A stretch of DNA of 64,000 nucleotides, taken from NCBI GenBank assembly GCA_003342815.1, contig PTEX01000054.1:2328621-2392620 (forward strand), written 5' to 3'. The notes beneath the pieces are model-generated. The model did no database searches, was not told where the DNA came from, and saw only the letters and a list, made by a program, of their open reading frames with translations. Origin of the DNA: Eudromia elegans (taxonomy: Eukaryota; Chordata; Aves; Tinamiformes; Tinamidae). Position 1 is the stretch's first letter, and every line of letters begins with the position of its first letter. The translations under genes were made by a program, and so were the position numbers. This document shows positions 31,601 through 45,524 of this stretch, one piece after another.

Positions 31601-34600
31601 TTTGGAAAACCATCCTCTCAGAAGCGAAGTGCCCTGAAATCAGGTACTTCAAAGGCTTTAAGCCTGCTTTAGTGACTGGAAGGGAGATGACGTTACAGAT
31701 AACGCAGTCTCGGAGTACGTCGGCATTCAGGCTGCGGAACCCGGGCACGGAGCGGGAGCTCAACACAAAACACCGGCGTGAGCGCGCCAGGAACGCGATC
31801 CAAAGCAAGGAGCAGGAAACCGGGGCCGCAACCGGCCCGCTGAGTTCTCCAGCTCGCCGTCCCTTTCCCCACGGGCTGCTCCTGTTAACAACCAAAGCGG
31901 CTTTGATGTGAAACGGCCCCTCTTCCCCACGCAGAAATAAACAGTAGGGCTTTTTGGCAGCTCTTTCCAAGGAGCATTCCAAGCCAATAAAGTCTTAGCT
32001 CCAGTTCTACCTGGTGCCAGAGCTCCCAGGTTCATACATAAATTAAGGTACTCTTTCAGGCTCTTTAAACCCTTGGCACTTAGTTTTTAAGGAAGTCTGA
32101 GAGCGACGGCCCTGTCATTGCCCAGAGCGCTGCCCCCGTCCAAGGCAGTCAAGGAGGGCGGCCTGATGCTGTCTTTCATAGCTGGAGGCAGGAGCGGGGA
32201 CACTGTCCATATACTGGGATCCAGGCCTGGAAGAGCCAGGCCTGTAAAGATGCCAAAGAATAAAGAATCAGAGGGGAAATCCTTCCCACCAAAGCAAGGT
32301 TGTCCAAGCCCCTTTAGTGTCACACGTCTCAATGCTTCCACTCATGGCTCGAGCTTTTTGCAGCGTGGGCTCTCACACGTGCACGGTCCGGTGCTGCGTG
32401 CCCATCACTCCTTCTGCCTCCATGCACGGCCTCTTCCTCAGGGCCACCGGTGTCCGTGAGCTGTCAGTGGGCTGAGGAACAGCCCAAGAAGGCCTGTAAT
32501 GCTTCAACATCTCCTTTCCACCAGGCAGCAGAGCCCTGTCTCTCGTGCCCAAAGGAGGATCCTTCTTTGTGGTGTGAAGCCGTTGGTAGATAAATGCTGA
32601 GGAGCAGGGCACAGTTCAGAAGCAGAGCCAACCACCTCTCTATAGCCGTGCTATCCCAGAAGACAATGAAGAAAACTCATCAAGCCCCTCACCTAAAAAG
32701 CTTAGGTTCTTCCAAGAAACTCCCCGGAGTGAATGAGGATGTTGGCGATGCAGCCAAGGACTCCGGATTTCCCACCGGCCCAAAGGAAATCACAGAAGAA
32801 TTGGGCTTTGGGGCATTTTTAATCAACCTGTCTGGGAATCTCTGGACACTCAAGAAGGGTCAGCGAGGTCCACGAGCATCCTGAGTAGCCAAACTGCCTG
32901 CATCGCGTCAGGCTAGAAGCCGTCTAGGCCTGCAACTTTCCTTCAAGGAAGCAATCAGCCTGTATCCCTGCCAGTCCTGTGCCTACCACAATATTATCCT
33001 CAAAAATTAAAAAAAAAGAAGGTAAACGATAGGCAGAAAGGGATGATGAAGTCTCTAAGAGCCCCCTGCAATTCCTCGGCACATTCTCCCTAGCCTTTGG
33101 TTTCAGTTGCCACCACTGTGAAAGCTCCAAGGACAAACGGGGATGTTGGTTCTGCAGCTGTGGCAGGAGACTCGTGAAATCCTCAGCGAGGACTGAAGTG
33201 CTTGCACAAGGAGGGCAGGTCTGGACAGCAACGGCTGGGGCTGGCGCTAACGACGGCAGCAAGAACAACCCTTCTGATTTGTACTTTAGGGCTCTACAAA
33301 GCTGTACAGGCATAGGAGGGTTTTGCAGCATCGCGGGTAAGACAACAGAACCAGGGCGAGCAGGGGGCAGGTCCCATCCGAGACCCCAAAGACAAGCTTC
33401 AGGCACGGGCTGCCCACACCGGAGAGGGTTTTGCGCACAAGGAGGAAACATCTCAGCCCCAACAGACTCGTTACAACCCATGACTGCCCTTCTGAATCTC
33501 CCACAGCCCTTTTCCAGCACGGCCCTTGGTAACCCTGGTGAAGGAGGCCGTGCAGAAGAGCCAACCGAGCCACCAGGCCCCACGGAGACCAGCGCTGGCC
33601 ACCGTGCCGGCCCCGCCGCGGTGCCAACACGGCAACACCCGCGTCAGCCCGGCCACCAAGCCGACCTCCCCAGGGCCTCAACGCGGCCCAAGTCACCAAC
33701 CCACCAACACAACGCCTCCCACGCCAAGGCGGGCACTAACGTGGTGCCCTGAAGGCCACCATGGGAAACCACAGGGCTCTCGTGCTTTCCTGGATTCGTT
33801 CATCACACCCGGGCTGCCGTGAAGAGCCACATCCACCAAATCCTGGTTTGTTTTGCTGCCAATCGCCCAGAGACGCCGTGCAGGCAAAGGCTTCTGCTCC
33901 CTGCGCTCCTTCCCTGCTGTTTTTAATGGCAGCCCTAGGAGCGGGAGGGCCCCCCAGGAGAGGAAGGTTGGAGGGATTTCTCCTTCCCCTTCCTCCCGGC
34001 CCAGCCGTTCCAAACTGAACAAAACCACAGCAAAGAAACGCGGCACCGCTTAATAACCTCACGCTGCAAGGCGAAAGGGAGGCTCCACACAGGAGGGATT
34101 ATTGCTAAGGTAATTACACAGGTAGGCAGGAAGAGTTCAAGAACATGGGTTGAATCTTCTTATCAGCTCCCATAGCTTGGAGCAAAAAGAAAATAAAATG
34201 CTTTAATATAATCCAGCGCTTTCCGAGCTCCCCCGCTGGCACACGCGCTGCTTCTCCACCGCTTCCATTGCAACAGAAACACCCAGGAGAAAACCTGGGC
34301 CCACTGGCTACCTCCTAGCCCATTTGATCCCATCGTATCCAGCTATCACCAGGAATACCCTGGGGCATCTTGCTCCGAACGCCTGGGATGTGGCCCCCAG
34401 TTTTGGTTGCCTTCCTGGTTTCCCCAAACAAGCCTGGGGAGCTGGAACCTCCGGAGGGCAGCCTGGCTCCATAGCAGGCACCAGAGCCTTGGAGCTGCAG
34501 CCCCAGCACTTCTTTAGGATAAAGGTTTTGCTTTCACAAACGCCACGTGTCCTCCGCGTGTTTATACCCTCGAATTTAGCTCCTCAGCACCGATACCTAA

Positions 34601-35399
34601 AGAGCAGCACAAGTTATGAACACTCAGGCAACCACCTCGAGCCACGGCCCTTCCAAAGCGCAGGGGTCCAATTCCAGCCGCAAACGCTGCCGCAGGAGAA
34701 CACGGTTAGAGCAACCAACACGTGGACGAGTCACTCAAGAGCAGGAAGCAGAGGTGCATTTTAAACCCTGAGCTTTTCCACCACGTGGACCAAACCATCA
34801 CAGACACCCTGAGGAGCAGGATGCGACCTGCCAAGACACGGAAACGGCCACCGGCATTTCCAACACGCAGGGCGGGAGGGGACGCGCGTCCTTCCTGAGC
34901 CACGCGCAGCTCGACACACCAGACCCGCCGTAATTACCCCTGGAGGTACAACTCGTAATTACCCCTGGAGGTACAACTCGTTACCAGGCACCCGAAGAGC
35001 AATTAAGACTTCTTTACATAAAAGCATCTGCAAAACGAAGCAGGGAGCCACAACCGCCTGGCAAACTTCGGGTTTGGATTTCAATGCAAAACGCTTCTTA
35101 CCTCGGATAACTTCCTTAATCTAAATCCTGAAAACCAGTTAATATATATTTTAGTCCGCAGAACAACGCCCCCCAACACTTCAAAAGCAAGGCACTTATA
35201 TATTTTCTCAAGGAATTAACAAACACAAAGTAGAAAAGTATTTCCCCCGCCTCAAATTACCACCCCGCACCCCTCCAACCCCACCTCTCCACTCCCCAAC
35301 CCACAGCTCCTGGGGCAAGAGCAGGGTAAATCACTGCACCAATGTAAATGTTTGCTGCTTGGACTCAGGTCTCACCTCAAGAAAGACAGGCCACGCCGG
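28638..35399 (-). other. CUX1: Intron between the CUX1 homeobox 3' UTR and the first CASP exon
   Basis: In CASP transcripts this is part of the very long intron that skips the CUT and homeodomain exons. It is unique sequence with declining GC content to the right, an exact 25-bp duplication at 34931-34980 and a short plus-strand CA/TA-poor patch. A short minus-strand frame near 30.1 kb is discussed under findings. No gene could be supported. Confidence 0.6.
34931..34980. repeat. Exact 25-bp tandem duplication
   Basis: The 25 bases at 34931-34955, beginning TAATTACCCCTGGAGG, are repeated without change at 34956-34980. This is a recent or conserved two-copy tandem repeat in intron sequence. 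Confidence 0.97.
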
Positions 35400-35453
35400 G
35401 TTGTGTTTGTATAAAAGATATTTACTTCAATTATCACACCTAGGGTGCTAGTG

Positions 35454-35472
35454 AATAATAATAATAATAATA
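35454..35472. repeat. (AAT)n microsatellite
   Basis: Six AAT/ATA units form an uninterrupted trinucleotide run within the distal 3' UTR or the adjacent intron. Confidence 0.9.
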
Positions 35473-36604
35473 CATCGTGTGAGTTTCATACAGTGATATT
35501 GCTTCTCCATATCATATAGGGACCGTTGTACAGTGCTGAGAACAAACAGTATATGGCTAAACCGAACGCGGACAGAAGGAGCAACGCCGTTCCGCTGACG
35601 GAGGGAGCGCTCCCCGCTACTGCCAGCCGCACCGCTGCGGCCCTCGCCGCTCAAACAAATACCGAGAAAGGAAATGGTACAAAGGATGAAGTCACAGCAA
35701 CACAACGTGGGCTTCTCAAAGCTACTAGTACAGTAAAAAAAGAAAAAAAAAGAAAAAAATAATAATAATGACACTTTTTTTGGTCAATTGGGTCTTTGTG
35801 AGGATTTTTTTTTTTCTCTCTCTCTCTCCTTAAATCTGTGATTGTGACTATAACAAACAAGCGCTCTAAAAACACCTAAGACTTAGTGCGTTACAGAAAA
35901 AAAAAAATATAAAATACTGCTAAAAATGTAAGACACCACAATACACGGGGGTAAAAACGGAGCTTATTATTTAAAAACAACCCAAAAAAAAGTTCTCAGG
36001 AAAAAGTACACCACTTTCTGTTCGAGTTCGTCTTGTGCTGTGTTAGTAGTCGGGGCATTACAAAGGTCTGCCCATTATCATGGCAAGTAGTTATTGCACA
36101 AATGCAAAGAGTTATTTCTTTTTAATTAAAAAAAAAAAAAGAGAAAAGAAAAAGGGACATGAAAGAAACAATTAAAAATAATAATAAAAGAAATCCCCCC
36201 CCCAACCCAGCGCCCCTCCCTCCCTCCCACCCAGCCTCCCTTTGCTTTGGAAATCGCGTCCAAACTCCTCTGTTTGACCTTGGAGCATTTTACAGCAAGC
36301 GCGACGCACGGTGCCCGGCTTTGCAAGAGGAATGGCAGAAAGGACCGTGTGTAACACAGAAATGCAGAGAGTCTCCTGGCAGATGCAAACCTGTCGCAAA
36401 CCTTTATCCAATAGGTGCCTTTTTTTGTAGGTTTTTTTTTGTTTGTTTTGCCGTTTGGCCAATGCAGGACGGAGGGAACGTTGCACGGGGAGGCGCAGCG
36501 CCCCACGGCTTTGGGGGGGATTTTGCTCGCTGCGGCTCCTCCGGCTGCTTCCCGACTCCGGGAAACCCCACGGCACAAGGCCAATTTTCTGCGTTTTGTG
36601 TTCA

Positions 36605-36614
36605 TTTATTTATT
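36605..36614 (-). terminator. CUX1: Overlapping AATAAA signals, candidate distal poly(A) site of CUX1
   Basis: TTTATTTATT on the plus strand reads as two overlapping AATAAA hexamers on the sense strand, about 8.9 kb past the stop codon. This is a candidate for the distal end of the homeobox transcript. Alternatives lie at 36918 and, as the variant AGTAAA, near 35421. Confidence 0.35.
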
Positions 36615-39600
36615 TTTAACTTTTTTTTTTGGACCAACTCTGATCGAGCAGGAAAATCAGCTCCGAACGCAGAACTCCAACTGCACGCCAGCAAAAAGGG
36701 ACGTCGCAGGGAACCAGTGTCTCGTTTCGGTGCCCGTGGGAGCGGGGGGCGCGCGGGACCCCGGGCCGCTGCTGCCGCGCGGCGCCCGCGGTAGAGGCTC
36801 TAGGAGGCTCAGGGTATTTTCTCTCTCTCTGCAAACTCTAAGTCTCTTCTCTCCCGACTGAGGCATTTGCATCTCAGTCCTAAATTATTCTTTTTAAAAA
36901 CTATTTAAATAATATTATTTATTAGGCATTTAGATAAAATACTTTGTTTTTTTTTCTTAAATGATTGCTCTAGAAAACACAACAGGGGCAGGATGATATG
37001 GATACCAAGACGAGCGGCTGCCGCCCCGCGCTACCCCCAGCTCAAGCGTTCTCCTGTGTCCATGGGGGGATATGCATACTCCTGTTGTGTTTATATTTAA
37101 AGGAAAAAATAAAAGAAGATAAAAAAGAAACTGTCAAGAACAATTTCATCATAAATAGAAAATATAAGATTGTTCCACCTAATCCCCAAACCGCCTGTAT
37201 CTGTTTCACCTTATGATGCTGTAGAGAGAGCAAGCTTCGAACCTAACGCGCAAACGCTGCCGAGGGTGAGGGTGTCAGCAGGGAAAAGCCGAGGGAAGGC
37301 TGGGATGGAGCCCGTCGCGTCAATCCCGGCAGCCCCAGGGGAGCCCCCGGATTGCTGCAGAGGGAGGTTTTCCTCGTGGGAACGCCGGTGGAGCCGGCGC
37401 GTGCTCGCCGGGGGAGCGCCGGCCGCGCTGTGCTTGCGATTCCCCTCCGTGGAGAGGGCAGGGAATAAGGCACGTGGCTCGCCGAGGCGCAGAGCCCGCT
37501 CGGCAGCCAAGGGGCTGAACGGAAGAGCGCGCCGGGAAGGCCGCGGCTCCCGGGGCCGCGAAGGCTCCGCTGCAACGAATCCATCTCAAGCTCAGCTCCC
37601 ATCTCCTCCCTCGCCGGCTCCGCGGCCTTCATCCGTCTAGAGGAGGGAGAGGAGGCCGGGGAAGCCCTGGAGCGGCCGCGGGAAGCACGCACGGACGTTC
37701 CCGACGCGGCCCTCGCAGCGGCCAGAGGTAACCGGGTACTTTGGAAACGCTTTTAAAGCTAGTCATCGCTACCCACGTCCAAGCGACACACGCGAAGGGC
37801 ACGAAGGGTCCAACGGCGGCCGACCAAGGCTGGCAAAGCCCAATGGAAAGACTGACCGGAGAAGAAAATGTCCTAGGGAAAGCAAGCAAGAACTAAAACT
37901 TCTAAACTCGGTCCTGGGCCTAAGTGCTCCACGCGCTGCTTTTGGGCAGCAGACTGGGTTTTGCACGCGAGGGCATCCACCGCATCGGCCTCCTGCAAGC
38001 CGCCCTGACGGCTGCGACGCGTCAAGGTCCAACCTTTAACTTCAAATTCTGGCACCCTTGGCACTGTTTTTATGTGTTCTGAATGCGATCCCTTCCCTAT
38101 TCATCCTCGCTAAACCCACCTATTTCAACCAGTCTCATCTCTTGGGTGTCTAATCCTGATTTGACAACACGGATCTTATCGGACAAGTGGGAAAACTGCC
38201 TCCTCGTGTTAAAATACACGCTGGTTTACGCCTCCGTGCACCTATGCCCCGGATGGGTCTATGCATCCCGTGGCCTGCAGCAAACCTACTCCGCCGGTAA
38301 GGTCTAGCAGGTAGATAGGACACATATATAGGGGCTTTTCCATACTGGAACCGTGCACATATACACATTGGACAGCTCCTAAAAATGCACATTGATTACC
38401 CGCATAGACAGAGGATGATAACACGACGCCATCAGCACTGCTGCCTCTAGAGAGGTTGGGCTGTTGTGAGCATTCCCACAACATTACACAGTAACTAAGC
38501 AAAAAGCGGGTATGCCACCGTAACAGCAGGAACTCCCGGGACGACTCCCCATTTTTCACGGCTCTTTGGATGAATACTGTACTTACCCAGCACAAATACC
38601 TCTAAAAATCAAACCAAAATCCAAACACACAGATGTTCTGTGGAGTTTAGGCATCCGCTTTTTTTGTATTGCTTCCTACGTGTTATTTTGTTACGGATAA
38701 GTCACTCTCTGCCCTTGACTGCAGCGTATTAAGAAGCAGAAATGACACTACGGAGTCAACAGTTGGAGTAATAAGAAATCTAGAGAACCGTGGCAAAACC
38801 CTCGCATGTGCATGACCCCTGCTAACACCAGTGTGAGCTACGCAAACTTCAGCAAGGGCAGAAACTGCCCTTTGCAGCATGGCCAGGCAAGAAAAAATAC
38901 AGCAATCTCATTAACTCCTGAAAAGAAGAGATCTCCTTTCAATGCCCTTTTGTGCCCAGACACGTTTGTTAAAAGCAATAAAAAAAAATCAACCCTGGAA
39001 ATCCTATCTTTACGTCCTACCATAAAACAGCAGTAGAAATGCAAACTACCCCGGACTGCCCAAGTACTCTGGGTTGGAGATGGAGGGCTTGGGATTTGGG
39101 AAAGCAGGAGTGTCACCTCCGGAGGATGTCAGGGAGGGGGGTCACTAACAAAATGCAATGAACGACTTCTGTCAACTGGAAAAAGACCTCATGACTAATA
39201 AGTTATATTACACATGCCACAGTACCGCTTGACCGGGGTGAAAAGCATCCCTGAGGAGAGCGATGGCACCACGTAGCATACCCAACTTTTAAGGCTTTTG
39301 GAAAACTTAAGTGCACAGGCCTAATGTTAACCTTCTCCAAGAGGATAAATTCCATCTTCGGAGCATCAAACCTTTTTATCCTTGCATATTAATAGAGTAG
39401 GGTTTAACATAGGACCCGGGCACGTAGGACAGATTAGTCCCTAGGCATAGCATAAAGGGCTTGTCTTGCTTTTAAGTTCACGATTATATTTCATACACGG
39501 CATAGTCGATACATCCCATCAAAGGGATGGGGAGGAAAGAAGGAATCGGTGAAAACAGCAGTTCTACATTTCAGAGCTCCAAGACCTCTGTGAAGGAGAC

Positions 39601-42600
39601 AGGGACCGCCAGGTCAGTTAAGAAACCCACGGATTGGGCCAGAAAAGAAACATGGATCTTGTGCTTTCCGAGCCAGGGATTCTTCCTGCAATTCAGAATC
39701 ATCTGGCAAGAGTTTTAACTGCTCAAAAAAAAATTGTACAGAACTTTAAAATTCTCTATTTTTTAAAAAAAATAAGTTGATTGTATATGCAACACAAAGG
39801 AAGAAAATGTTGAAGTTCAAACAGTGGGGCAAAAGAAAGTGCAAGGGGAAACAGTAGGCTAAACAAAACTAAACTCAATACTGCTTTATTTTGATACTGC
39901 TTTAGGTGCTGTATCTTTGCAAGTTAAATTTAGGAATATGAGAATATAAGTAGTTTGTCACAATAGGAGACAAAAAGCCACTTAGGTCAAGTTAGATACT
40001 TGTTTTTTCGTGAATGTGAGATCAGACCCCCAGCTAAGAATCATCTTTTCTTCTCCTTCGCCCTCTATTTCTGATAGTCCTCAAGAAATGCTCACAGCAC
40101 AGGACTCGCTCACACAGAGCACAATACTCTTGGGATGACTGCACTGAGGGAGGCGAGCAAGCAAGAGAATCCACGAAACTCACTTGTTAGAAGGAGACAC
40201 AAATGAAGCAAAAATAGTGCCCTCCATCTGCATGCTAGAAATGTCACTGCTTTTCTTTCTGTTTGCAACAAATTGCTCTGCTAAGTAGGATTATTGATCT
40301 CTCTGCAACCTTGCTAAAGGCACTAGTCCAGATTACTGCAACGCTTCAGTCTAAATAAAGAAACTGGTTTGGATTTAAGTGCAAAGAAGTGTCCAAACCC
40401 AATTACTTTCTCTTGTGCAGTCTCATAATTTAAAAATGTCAAAATGCTTTTTTGTTTCTAAGCTGCCCCTTTTTTTTGCCAGAAATATTTTTATTTCACA
40501 TGAATTCTACAGCTGTTTGGAAATAGTCATTTCACGAGGGCAAGTGACAGACCCGGGACTGCAACTGGGCTAGTGGAGACTGCAATCACTGTTAGCATCT
40601 TCCATTACTTCATTACATGAGTTGGTCACAATTTCCCTCAATTTCATTTTATGGAAATTGATCAACTCTAGAATTTGAGTTATCACCAGAATGATGCACT
40701 TCTCTGGCTTCCTAGTTCTACAGGGAAAGGATTGATAAGAGCAACTTTTCAGTAATGGGATCAGAAAATATTGCATAGAATTCCGCAGTGTTCATTAACC
40801 CCCTCTCTACACCATTCCCATGGGAAAAGGTTACATAAAAATAATGCAAAGATCTCCTTAATTAATGAGAAAGGCACAAATTTTAGTTTTTTCTTTTAAC
40901 TGTAAGATAGATGTTTCTTATTACAGAGAAGAGTTTATTACTAAAGGACCCACTAATTCACAATATGGGCAGACTGCACTGACAGAGGTTCCCTTCAAGA
41001 GTGGCATTCATCTAAGTTTTACAGGTGAATTAAACGAAATGGTCAAATTCTATGGTATCAGCTATAATTAAACACATTTCTGCCAGTGAGAATTTGGAAT
41101 TCTGTTGGCTGAAATCTGTATCCTCAAAAGTGGAAGTATAATGACAACCATATTTTACCTGTCCTCTGCCAAAGGATGCTCTTCACTTGCTTTCAGCTTA
41201 ACAAAGTATTATGCCTTTTCTCTTCCCTAATCAAGCAGAAAGAAAAATGACAATTTTAACTGCAGCACAGAGATATTTATGTTAAAACAACCTAGCTCCT
41301 TCCTCCACCGCTTTAACAAGAGCAAGGAACTGGGATCAGAAGGAAAAAAAAAAGAAAAAGCTTTCAAAGAACCTCAAGAAAAAGAGTTTTCAGAAAACCT
41401 GTAAAGCCAGAGTCTACCTGTGCTTTTATCTATCAGGAGAAGAAAAGTCTTCAGCGAGTGCTCTATTTCCATGCCGCGTGCTCACAAAACGACTCCCCAA
41501 GAGATTAGCCCAGGCCATCATGAGAGCCCAACAGCCTTTCACCTCCTCCCTTTAATCAGTGACTGAAGAGGGTAAAAAGCCACAGTGTCACTCCTTGGAA
41601 TTTCTCCTCCAACTTTTTTTTTGCCCCTGTTCTTTTAATCAAGGAAAAAGCCATTCCGATACCCACCGTCCTGAAAGAGTGACTTCCAGGTGCTGCACTC
41701 GATTAGAGATGCAGCCAAGGGCTTTCAAGCTCCCTGAAGTCACGGCTCTGAGCCAGGAAGGTCTTGGCCGGGTTGGGGAGCTGGTGGGTCGCTCATCTCC
41801 GAAAGGAGCATCGCAGCAGCGGGTTAGGCTAATCCGGTCTCCCTTCCAGGGAAAGCAGCTGCGAGCTTGGCTAGAGATCGCTAACAAATAGCTGGGAATA
41901 TAAAATAAAAGTACCCGATCCGAGAGCATCCGTCTGCCCGCGCCCTTAGCTGCGGTGGGGCCTAAGGATCCGCAAAGAGGCTCCTGGCTGGACGCCGGGG
42001 TCAGCGCCCGAGCGTCTTAGCCCTCTAATCCACATTCAGCTCAGATCATTAAATACCCAGCAATAAAAAGAGCTAAGCCATTAATAAAGTGCCAAAAATT
42101 ATAGGAAATACTGACAGCATTTTATTTGATTAATTCCATAATAGAGATCAGTGACAACCCTTGGCAGGACAGAGTGACTTCTGACTTACGAATGCTGTCT
42201 TCATCCAGCAAAATTACACAATGCAAATGTAATAATGGAGCTTAGAATTAACAGTTAGTGTTATAAAGGAAACATCTCCTCTAGGGCAAGCTACAGATAT
42301 GCTTTTCAAAAACTGTTATAGCATTAAAAACCAGGCAGATGCTAAAGAACTCTAAAGAGCTAGTGGAAATCTGAAAAGCAACAATACCACTGAAAAAAAA
42401 GTCCAGAAAAAAAGATATAAGTTTCAAGGCACTTACGTATTGCTTATTAAGAAGAGAGATTGACCTTAAATGCTGCATTTGTGTTCATCCTGCGAATACA
42501 GTTCTGTTATGCAGCCAGAGCTCTCAGTAAGCATTATGGAATGCAATCATATAGACACAGGCACAAGAATTGTTTGGGGAGGATTAATTAAAAAAAAAAA

Positions 42601-43754
42601 CCCAAGTCATAAACCAGAAGAAAACCGCTATCAAGAAAGACGAATACAACCACCTTGTTGCATCAAGCACCTGGATCTCAAATGAGCAAAAAAGGACAGC
42701 AGGAAGATTGGCAAACGCATTGCCTCGAATTAACAACGAAAACCCAACTTGAACTGAACAACAACAACAACAGAGACCAAAAAGAGAATATGACAACAAA
42801 TCTGGGTCTTCTAAGTCATAAATTCTGTTTCTTAGCTGAAGACACATCTTGCTATGACTTGTATTAAGATACGCATACGCTGAACAGGACGTGCAGTTAT
42901 AGGTGGACTGTGCTGTCTATGTCAAACCGGAACGCTGTACGGATGCAGGGAGGTTGCGCCTGGATTCACCACCTTATTTTCCTTGCCAGCCGTTCTCCCA
43001 GACTACCTCTATCCCAGAGAAGCAGCAGCCGTGGCTGCTTCCAGCAAGTGCTCTCATCTACCGGGGTCTGTTAGGACAAGTTGTCTCCTCAGCTCGTCAC
43101 AGAAAGGGGCAGTTGCTCTCTCTGCTTCTCAGTTTTAGCTTTGCATCACAAGTCTCCAATTCCCCAAGGAGGTATCCTGAAACAACTGACGGTAAATAAA
43201 GGAAATAAACCCCTGCCTTTCAGCCTCCTAGAGCCTTCTTTTCTTAATCATGAACAGGATTGGGTTTAGTGTACTGATTCTTAATTGGTGGAAACTTGCG
43301 CTAAGTGCTGCTGTCGCATGTTAAGAGACTGTAAATGAAATACATAAGTTCTAAAACATCATGCAAGAAATGTGGTTTCACATCTTACAGTCAAAAATCC
43401 TACTAATGAATTAATACAAGCACACTGAGGTGTAATATTGGGAACATACCTTTAAAGTCGGAACTCCTCTCCCCAACCCTCCCTCCCCCAAAATCAGAAA
43501 AGTAATATTAATTAAACTTAAGAAGTAATGAATGCACCATTAAAGTGTCATCAAAAAGATGCTGACCTAAGACAAAAGTTCAATGATACACAATACGGTC
43601 AAAAAGTCTTCAATCAATAATATACAGTATGACAACTACATCTTGTAAATTATACCCAATACTGCCGGCAGTCTATCCCTCTAAAGAATATTTGCCCCCT
43701 TTCATCCCTTCCTAACAATCAGATAATAAAATACAGCACCTATAAATAAGCAAA

Positions 43755-43796
43755 AAAAAATTATATATATATATATTTTTATATATATATATATTC
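43755..43796. repeat. (TA)n palindromic microsatellite in the 3' UTR
   Basis: Two TATATATA arrays flank a short T run and together make a near-perfect inverted repeat. It could form a hairpin in the RNA or cruciform DNA. Confidence 0.9.
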
Positions 43797-45524
43797 CGAA
43801 ATCATCTATTGTTAGTTTTAAAGATATGGCAATAAAGGAGTCTAAATTAGCAAACTTGTAGAAGCCATAACTGATAAAACAGCTTATTGAAAAAAGGTGG
43901 CAGTAATGCACTCTATGTGTGCACAAGTACGTAAGAAAATACACAGACGTATAAAATTGCACGCACACACTCACGCACACACATCCTTCCACACACCTCT
44001 ATGCTCACGCATATACATATAGACAACAGGAGGAGTTAGAGACAAGTTAGAATTTGATTTGTACTTTGATCAGCCCTAACCTGTGCATAAAATAATGGGA
44101 AAAGGCTGGATTTCTGCAGGGCAGAAGAGTCTGCACTGGGGCTCGAGAGCATGACGGTTTTGGTTTGGAGTTTGGGCTACGAACGCCTTGGTAAGAGCCC
44201 ATTTCCTCACTGCTATGTACTCTTTTTTTTTTTTCCACACAAAAATAAGCTTCCCACGACTAAAACATATTTAAAATCAGTGCTTGCGGTGGGAAGAGAG
44301 TCAGTGAATGGCCACCCACAGCAGGAAAAACTCTCTATCTGCGGCAGCTCCAGTCCCCATTAGTGGTGTGTGACAGCAAACATACACATAGACTATACTT
44401 AAATTGACTCCAGGTAAGTTCGACCCTCCAGGTTACAGGAAACGTCCCCGAAGTAGCAGGCTGAAATGTTACTGGCCAACGTTTTTTGGAGCTATCTGTC
44501 TTTAGCGGAAGGAAATGCGGTACACGGCAAGCCTTGTGAAACGATCAAGTACAGGCGGTTCTAAGTTGTCTCCTAAACCTCCCAGATATGAGGTCTGATC
44601 AGCGTGCTCTGTGGTTAGAGGTTAAAAAGCAGATTATAAAATACCTAGATTCAGATTTTTTTTTTTTTGTCCTGATTTGGCCTAAAATGGAGTGTATTAA
44701 ACAAACTCTGGTCTGCAAAAGACCAGAATCAGTTAAAGCTATGAAACAATGTGCACTACGTGTCAATATTCTATTTCACTTACAAGAAAACACTAAGTCA
44801 GCTACCACAAATTAAGATATTTTCCTGATGTGACTTTTTTTTTTTGTTTCGTTAAAAAATATGTGGAGTAAATGTGTTTTTTTTTTCTTTTTAATTCAAA
44901 GTTTCAAACAACAAGATTCTTTTCTTTTCTTGAAAATATGTAGGAATCCAAACTAGTGTGTTTAGAGTCAGTTGACTGTGCAATCTCTTAGTGGCAACTG
45001 AACAGCTACAAAAAACTTTCTTTTTTTTTTCTTTTTTTTTGAAAAATCTCCCCTTTTTTTTCCTGGTTTAAGAAGATAATAGTGTATTATCGCTCTGTAG
45101 CCATTAGATGGCAGATAAAAAGCCCCCTTTTAATATGTGGGTTCGATTTTTTTTTTTTAAACTTTTTTTTTTTTGTTTTTTTAAAGCCCACACCAAAGAG
45201 GAGGGCACAAGGCAAAGCTGTATGAGTTATTCCAGAAACTGTGGAAATCACTTAGGGCAATAATAAAAACACTTCAGGGTACAAAAAAGCTTGACTACAC
45301 GTTTCAGTTTTCTTCCTCGAAAACACAAACATAAATTGGGCTTAACGCTCCTTTTTTTTTTTTGTTTGTTTTGTTTTTGTTTTTTTTTTTATCATTTTCT
45401 ATATGCACCTTGGCCTATGGCGTTTTTGCCCTGTGGCCCGCAGGGCGGTAAGTGCGCAACACAATAAACCCAGTAGAGGTCCAGTTTCACTTGCCCAGCT
45501 CCCTAGAGTTGGGTGAGTTTAATC

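Larger units (their letters stand above)
35400..45524 (-). other. CUX1: Probable long 3' UTR of the homeobox form of CUX1
   Basis: The stop codon at 45525-45527 is followed leftward by about 9-10 kb with no coding potential. It has many A-tracts on the sense strand and several AATAAA signals (for example at 42121-42126, 40934-40939, 40490-40495, 39885-39890, 36918-36923 and 36605-36614 as TTTATT). Mammalian CUX1 p200 messages have a 3' UTR of several kilobases (family knowledge). The exact end is not determined and could be near 36.6 or 35.4 kb. Confidence 0.5.

Noticed and set aside
30000..35400. Mobile elements (CR1-type, LINE or LTR) in the long intron
   Set aside because: I could not recognise any element end, tail or protein fragment by eye. 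A repeat-library search would be needed to exclude old copies.
35526..35762. 78-codon plus-strand frame in the distal CUX1 3' UTR
   Set aside because: It has no domain and ends in an A-rich tract. It overlaps probable 3' UTR on the other strand.
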